Part shown: piece by piece, positions 13,182 through 16,964 of the stretch
How the letters are laid out: every line of letters begins with the position of its first letter
Position numbering within the stretch: position 1 is the stretch's first letter
Assembly: GCA_947853245.1 (NCBI GenBank)
Contig: CANTWP010000065.1
Coordinates: 1 to 16,964 of the forward strand
Source of the DNA: an uncultured Bacilli bacterium
Lineage (GTDB): Bacteria; Bacillota_I; Bacilli_A; RF39; UBA660
Length of the DNA: 16,964 nucleotides
Direction of reading: 5' to 3'
Notes under the pieces: generated by a model
Databases searched by the model: none
Told to the model about the DNA's origin: nothing
What the model saw: only the letters and a program-made list of their open reading frames with translations
Translations under genes and position numbers: made by a program

Positions 13182-15117
13182 ATTTCTGAAATACATATTT
13201 ATAATAATTCTTTTCCAATATATATTTACTCATATTTATTTTAGTACCAACAATTTTATTCATATTAGTTATATATTCTTCATCAATTGTATATCCATCA
13301 TTTGGTACAAATTTATTAGAAGAACTATAATATTTACCTTTATCAGTAACCCAACTATTATTAGAAAATATAGCAAGTCCTTCAGTATCTGATAGTATAT
13401 CTTTTCCTATGATTAATCTAGAATCATATTCTATACCAAATAAATTTAGTAGAGTAGGTAATACATCTATTTGACTTCCCACTTTAGATATATTGGTAGT
13501 TTCAGTATTATTATTCCAAAGAATAAAATTACTACGATTTATTTCAATGATACTATCACGCTCATAAGTTGAAGCTTCATTAATTTGATCAACCGTTAAA
13601 TCATAAGGATAATGATCACCAACTAAAGCAATAACTGTGTCATCTAATTTTCCTGCTGTTTCTAATTTATTAATTAAAAGCGCTAAAGCTTGATCTAATT
13701 CTATTTGTGTAGCAATATATGCTTTTATTGGTTCAGAATAAGGCAAGTCTTTTACAGCTTCTTTATTTTTAGCACTCATAGCGTTACCCCAGTTATAGCT
13801 CATATGTCCACTTACCGTTACATAATAGGTCATAAAAGGTTCTTCACTATTTAAATAGTCCTCAGTAGTTGCCTTAATCATTTCTATATCACTTTCTGGC
13901 CAAATATTACAATTTATTTTCTTTTCTAAACCATTCCAACAACCTTTATAATTATTAAAACCGATAGATTTTAAATATTTATCACGACTCTGAAAATTAT
14001 ATTGATTATTATGATAAGCAAATGTTTTATAACCTTCATTATTAAAGACATTCCCAAATCCATAAGGATAATAATTAGTTCCTTTACGCCACACACTTGA
14101 TAATAACCCTAAGTTTGGATAAAGACCAGTTAATTCTTGAAATTCCCCGCCAATAGTACTTAATATAACTGGAGAATAAAAGTTATCAAACACAAATCCT
14201 TCATGAGATAATTTATATAATGTTGGAGTAAGTTCTTCTGATACCGCAACTGAGTTAAAACTTTCCGCCATAAACACGATTAAATTTTTTCCTTTATATA
14301 ATCCTGTATATATATTTTGTTTAGTACCTTCTTCATTTTTAAAATATTCATTCATAGTTTGTAATGTTTTATCTTTAGTATTATTGGTTAACTCATCAAA
14401 ATCAATATCTAAGTTATTATATTTTATTTGTTCTTCTTTTGGTATTTCTGATTTTTCTTCAATATAAATGTTATCTGTAATATTTTCTTTTAAAGGTATT
14501 ATCTTTTTTCTCAGTTCTAACATAGTAGAAGGAAGTACTCCTAGTTTTTCTACAGTGAGTGAATGATTACTAGTTTTATAATATAAATTATATAAAGAAT
14601 AATCTTTATCTTTATTTATAAATAAAGAACTAATAAATAATGCGATAGAAAGAAGAGTGGCGCTAAAACAAATAATTAACTTTTTGTAATCTTTCTTGTC
14701 AAAATCTATATATTTCTTTAAAACAAATGATAAAATAAATGGAATAAATAATAATATTATTTGAATAATATTACTACCAATAGTTTTAAAGGTATCTCCT
14801 AAAAAAGAATTTAATTGATCCGCTAATCCCATACTATTTATGGAGAAAAATACTCCAAATTTTAATTTAAATACTAAACATACTCCATATAAAAATGTTG
14901 TAGTAAATATAATAATTTTTGATAGTATATAATTAACTTTTTCTTTAAAACAACTAGTAATAATACTAAATATTAAAGATACGGGTATTAAATAAATCAG
15001 GGTATTTAAAAAAGTGAAAGGTAAGACTTTTTCAGTACAGAATATCCTAAATACTAATTCTAAATAAATAAACATAATATAGTAAAAAAATAAATTTGAT
15101 AATTTTTTTTGTTTCAT
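13180..15117 (-). CDS. LTA synthase-type sulfatase-fold enzyme (LtaS-like)
   Basis: A 645-residue membrane enzyme of the LtaS/phosphoglycerol transferase type. About five hydrophobic segments fill residues 1-170, followed by an extracellular sulfatase-fold domain. Metal and nucleophile positions are visible: E285 in IVFMAESFNS, T321 in ILSTIGGEF as the likely catalytic threonine, and D501-H502 in LVGDHYPY, with VSGHMSY as a further active-site loop. LtaS moves glycerol-phosphate from phosphatidylglycerol to a lipid-anchored chain; whether this one does that or primes or modifies another polymer is not shown. C393 and C403, 10 residues apart in the extracellular domain, could form a disulfide. 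GGAGG lies 12 nt before ATG, a somewhat long spacing. It is divergent from the MarR gene. Confidence 0.88.
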   Translation of the reverse strand: MKQKKLSNLFFYYIMFIYLELVFRIFCTEKVLPFTFLNTLIYLIPVSLIFSIITSCFKEKVNYILSKIIIFTTTFLYGVCLVFKLKFGVFFSINSMGLADQLNSFLGDTFKTIGSNIIQIILLFIPFILSFVLKKYIDFDKKDYKKLIICFSATLLSIALFISSLFINKDKDYSLYNLYYKTSNHSLTVEKLGVLPSTMLELRKKIIPLKENITDNIYIEEKSEIPKEEQIKYNNLDIDFDELTNNTKDKTLQTMNEYFKNEEGTKQNIYTGLYKGKNLIVFMAESFNSVAVSEELTPTLYKLSHEGFVFDNFYSPVILSTIGGEFQELTGLYPNLGLLSSVWRKGTNYYPYGFGNVFNNEGYKTFAYHNNQYNFQSRDKYLKSIGFNNYKGCWNGLEKKINCNIWPESDIEMIKATTEDYLNSEEPFMTYYVTVSGHMSYNWGNAMSAKNKEAVKDLPYSEPIKAYIATQIELDQALALLINKLETAGKLDDTVIALVGDHYPYDLTVDQINEASTYERDSIIEINRSNFILWNNNTETTNISKVGSQIDVLPTLLNLFGIEYDSRLIIGKDILSDTEGLAIFSNNSWVTDKGKYYSSSNKFVPNDGYTIDEEYITNMNKIVGTKINMSKYILEKNYYKYVFQK

Positions 15118-15141
15118 ATCTTACAGCATCCTCCATTGTTA

Positions 15142-15170
15142 ATTATACCTTACTTTGTCATTATAGTAAA
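15142..15170 (-). promoter_or_regulatory. Promoter of the LtaS-like gene
   Basis: On the minus strand TTTACT (15170-15165) is 17 nt from TATAAT (15147-15142). The start codon at 15117 is 24 nt downstream, with GGAGG between. Confidence 0.65.
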
Positions 15171-15252
15171 TGGCCAATTTGAATGCTGTGATGTATTATA
15201 AAGAATTAATATTTTTAAAATGCTTTAGATTATAAAATAAATTGTAAGGCTA

Positions 15253-15281
15253 TTGACAAAATATTTTTATTAGCATATCAT
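15253..15281 (+). promoter_or_regulatory. Promoter of the MarR/ABC exporter operon
   Basis: A perfect TTGACA (15253-15258) and TATCAT (15276-15281) are 17 nt apart. Transcription should begin near 15288, inside the TGTG...CACA dyad. It is the strongest -35 in the window, as expected for an operon kept off by a repressor. Confidence 0.8.
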
Positions 15282-15286
15282 ATTTA

Positions 15287-15298
15287 TGTGGCAACACA
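15287..15298. promoter_or_regulatory. Candidate MarR operator at the transcription start
   Basis: TGTG-GCAA-CACA is an inverted repeat directly after the -10 box. It contains TGGCAAC (15289-15295), which occurs again, inverted, in the dyad before the ABC gene (15798-15804). Autorepression by the MarR product at this site is inference. Confidence 0.5.
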
Positions 15299-15316
15299 AG
15301 GTTAGAGGTTGGTATA

Positions 15317-15763
15317 ATGAATGAAAATAAAGTACTTTATAAGATTAAATCGTTGGAATCAGCAATTGTAAGGAAATTAGAAACTGACATAGATGAAAAA
15401 ATTAAGGTAAGACAAAGCCTTCCAACATTTACGCAACTTCGTATTATAGAATATATTTTAAAGCATGAAAAAGAAAGCATATATCAAAAAGATCTAGAGA
15501 AAGTATTAAACCTTAGACGCGCTACAGTATCTGGTGTTTTACAGACTATGGAAAAAAATAATTTAATTAAAAGAGAAATTAGTGATGATGATGCTAGAGC
15601 TAAAGAGATACTTTTAAATGATGATGCCAAAAATATGTTTTTAAAAAGAAAAAATAAAATTGAAGAAATGGAAGGTCAAGTAATCTCTGGACTTTCTCAT
15701 GAAGAAATTACTATATTTTCACAAGTATTAGATAAAATGTGTAATAATATCAATAGACTATAA
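15317..15763 (+). CDS. MarR family transcription regulator
   Basis: A 148-residue winged-helix regulator. The N-terminal helix region (1-30) would form the dimer interface with the last helix (about 125-148). The DNA-binding part spans roughly 55-105: KDLEKVLNLRRATVSGVLQTMEKNNLIKRE is the helix-turn-helix and recognition helix, and ISDDDARAKEILLND is the typical MarR wing with its Asp-Asp-Arg-like core. Such regulators repress their own operon and release DNA when a small molecule binds. It is followed by an ABC exporter gene, a common pairing in drug and metabolite efflux. GAGGTTGG precedes the start. The inducing ligand is unknown. Confidence 0.9.
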   Translation: MNENKVLYKIKSLESAIVRKLETDIDEKIKVRQSLPTFTQLRIIEYILKHEKESIYQKDLEKVLNLRRATVSGVLQTMEKNNLIKREISDDDARAKEILLNDDAKNMFLKRKNKIEEMEGQVISGLSHEEITIFSQVLDKMCNNINRL

Positions 15764-15780
15764 ATACCTAATTTAAGAAA

Positions 15781-15819
15781 GGAGAAAGATATATTTAGTT
15801 GCCAAATATATCGATAATT
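15781..15819 (+). promoter_or_regulatory. Hairpin between ribosome binding site and ABC gene start
   Basis: GGAGAAA (15781-15787) is the only good ribosome binding site but is over 30 nt from ATG 15820. A perfect 9-bp stem, GATATATTT (15788-15796) with AAATATATC (15804-15812), fills the gap with a 7-nt loop. Folding would bring the site to about 7 nt from the ATG. The same dyad contains the TGGCAAC element of the promoter operator, inverted, so it could instead or also be a DNA operator. Confidence 0.6.
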
Positions 15820-16964
15820 ATGTTAAAACTAATAAAAAATTTTACAAAAAAAGAATATCTATTAATGATAGTTTGCTTTGTTTTAATATTTGTTCAAGTT
15901 TGGTTAGAACTTAAGATGCCAGATTATATGTCAGAGATCACCATACTTGTTCAAACTGAAGGTAGTAAGATGAGTGACATATTAATTAATGGTGGATATA
16001 TGTTACTTTGTGCTTTTGGCAGTTTAATTTCAGCAGTAATCGTTGGTTATTTTATAGCCAACTTATCTTCTAGTTTTTCTATGAAAGTAAGAAAAAAATT
16101 ATTTAATAAAGTAGAAAACTTATCTACACAAGAGGTAAAAGGTTTTTCTACTAGTAGTTTAATTACAAGAACTACCAATGATATTACACAAGTAGAAATG
16201 TTTATTGGTATGGGATTACAATTATTAATTAAAGCTCCTATTACCGCTATTTGGGCAGTAACTAAAATATTAAATAAAAGTATAGAGTGGAGTACTATCA
16301 CTGCCATAGCAGTAATAATATTACTTACGGTAATAGCAATACTTACCGCAATAGTTGTTCCTAAATTCAAAATTGTACAAAAATTAATAGATAAATTAAA
16401 TGGCGTTACTCGCGAAAATTTAACAGGTATTAGAGTAATTCGTGCATTTAGTGCTGAAAAATATCAAGAAGATAAATTTGATGAAGTTAATACTAAACTT
16501 ACTAAACAACAATTATTTAATCAAAAAACATTTGCTATTATGCCACCCATCATGTATTTAGTTATGTATTTTTTAACACTTTCTATATATTTTGTTGGGG
16601 CAGTATTAATTAAAGATGCAATGCTTTCTGATAAATTAGTATTATTTGGTGATATGGTAGTATTCTCTTCATATGCTATGCAAGTAATAATGTCATTTTT
16701 AATGCTTGCTATGATTTTTATGATGTTACCACGTGCTAGTGTATCTGCTAAACGTATTAATGAAGTTTTAGATTCAGAAATATCTATTGAAGATGGTCAT
16801 ATTGAACAAACTGACTCTAAAGAAACAGGAACAGTTGAATTTAAAAATGTATCATTTAAATATCCTGATGCAGAAGAATATTTATTAAGAGATATTTCTT
16901 TTAAAGCTTTAAAAGGTGAAACTGTTGCATTTATAGGATCTACTGGTAGTGGCAAATCTACTTT
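15820..16964 (+). CDS. ABC exporter half-transporter, permease-ATPase fusion (3' end cut by window)
   Basis: The first 381 residues of a multidrug-type ABC half-transporter. Membrane segments lie at about 15-35, 60-80, 130-150, 160-185, 245-270 and 285-310, typical of a six-helix exporter domain, with cytoplasmic-loop sequences RTTNDITQVE (about 109-118) and ENLTGIRVIRAFSAE. The nucleotide-binding domain starts near residue 345 (VEFKNVSFKYPDAEEYLLRD) and the window ends at the Walker A motif GSTGSGKST. It should pair with a second half-transporter, probably the next gene to the right (inference). ATG 15820 gives the usual N-terminus of this family; TTG 15799 in frame is an alternative lying inside the hairpin loop. 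It is co-directional with the MarR gene, 56 nt away, without a terminator between. Confidence 0.9.
   Translation, partial: MLKLIKNFTKKEYLLMIVCFVLIFVQVWLELKMPDYMSEITILVQTEGSKMSDILINGGYMLLCAFGSLISAVIVGYFIANLSSSFSMKVRKKLFNKVENLSTQEVKGFSTSSLITRTTNDITQVEMFIGMGLQLLIKAPITAIWAVTKILNKSIEWSTITAIAVIILLTVIAILTAIVVPKFKIVQKLIDKLNGVTRENLTGIRVIRAFSAEKYQEDKFDEVNTKLTKQQLFNQKTFAIMPPIMYLVMYFLTLSIYFVGAVLIKDAMLSDKLVLFGDMVVFSSYAMQVIMSFLMLAMIFMMLPRASVSAKRINEVLDSEISIEDGHIEQTDSKETGTVEFKNVSFKYPDAEEYLLRDISFKALKGETVAFIGSTGSGKST

Noticed and set aside
15123..15189. Inverted repeat ACAGCAT/ATGCTGT around the LtaS-like gene promoter
   Set aside because: The upstream arm lies before the predicted transcription start, the arms are about 50 nt apart, and seven bases can match by chance.
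16047..16370. Minus-strand open frame near the right edge
   Set aside because: Antisense to the permease part of the ABC transporter, which is continuous from 15820 to the window end.
1..16964. Possible Mycoplasma-type genetic code, suggested by the low G+C
   Set aside because: TGA ends tex and the first lipoprotein gene, and tryptophan is encoded by TGG in the recognisable genes, so the standard bacterial code applies.
1..16964. Search for tRNA, rRNA, CRISPR repeats, insertion sequences and defence genes
   Set aside because: None was recognised on either strand.

Overview
This is an AT-rich chromosomal segment (by eye about a quarter to 30% G+C) from a low-GC Gram-positive bacterium of the Firmicutes/Bacilli type. 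TGA is used as a stop (for example at 9519-9521), so it is not a Mycoplasma-type code. A wall-active GH25 muramidase, an LtaS-like sulfatase-fold enzyme, lipoproteins and a MarR/ABC exporter operon all suggest a walled monoderm. Uncultured gut Bacilli (RF39- or Erysipelotrichia-like) would fit, but that placement is inference. There are no rRNA or tRNA genes, CRISPR array or insertion sequence. I see no unmistakably new system. The most unusual items are small regulatory and thiol-chemistry features.

Layout. 1-100: terminators. 260-946 (-): membrane-anchored DUF3298/RsiV-like protein, divergent from 1064-1804 (+), a small protein-kinase-like protein. 1933-4200 (+): P-type cation ATPase, converging on 4213-4653 (-), a regulator with two Cro/CI-type HTH domains. 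4812-5186 (+): Nudix hydrolase whose C-terminal 40 or so codons continue in another frame to 5296. 5297-5660: mostly non-coding, with a terminator, possible relics of a decayed gene, and a promoter holding a LexA-like box. 5661-6875: Y-family DNA polymerase (DinB-like).

6917-10560: a tightly packed cluster on the + strand. It encodes a membrane-anchored thioredoxin-like protein without CXXC, the RNA-binding protein Tex, a small lipoprotein, and a membrane-anchored thioredoxin-like protein with a CPWC motif. A second lipoprotein of the same type follows under its own promoter, but its signal peptide frame has no normal start codon. 11199-12080: GH25 lysozyme with a C-terminal SH3-like domain. 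12136-13065 and 13180-15117 (-): an unrecognised membrane-anchored exported protein and an LtaS-type enzyme. 15317-15763 (+): MarR regulator, followed by a multidrug-type ABC exporter half-transporter that runs off the right edge at its Walker A motif.

How the parts may work together (inference): much of the window serves the cell envelope (ion ATPase, LTA-type polymer synthesis, muramidase, lipoproteins, thiol oxidoreductase, exporter). Both lipoproteins keep two cysteines besides the lipidated one, so the CPWC protein is a candidate catalyst for their disulfides. Regulation looks compact: many promoters lie only about 15-26 nt from the start codon, leaving very short leaders, and several convergent genes share terminators that contain their stop codons.
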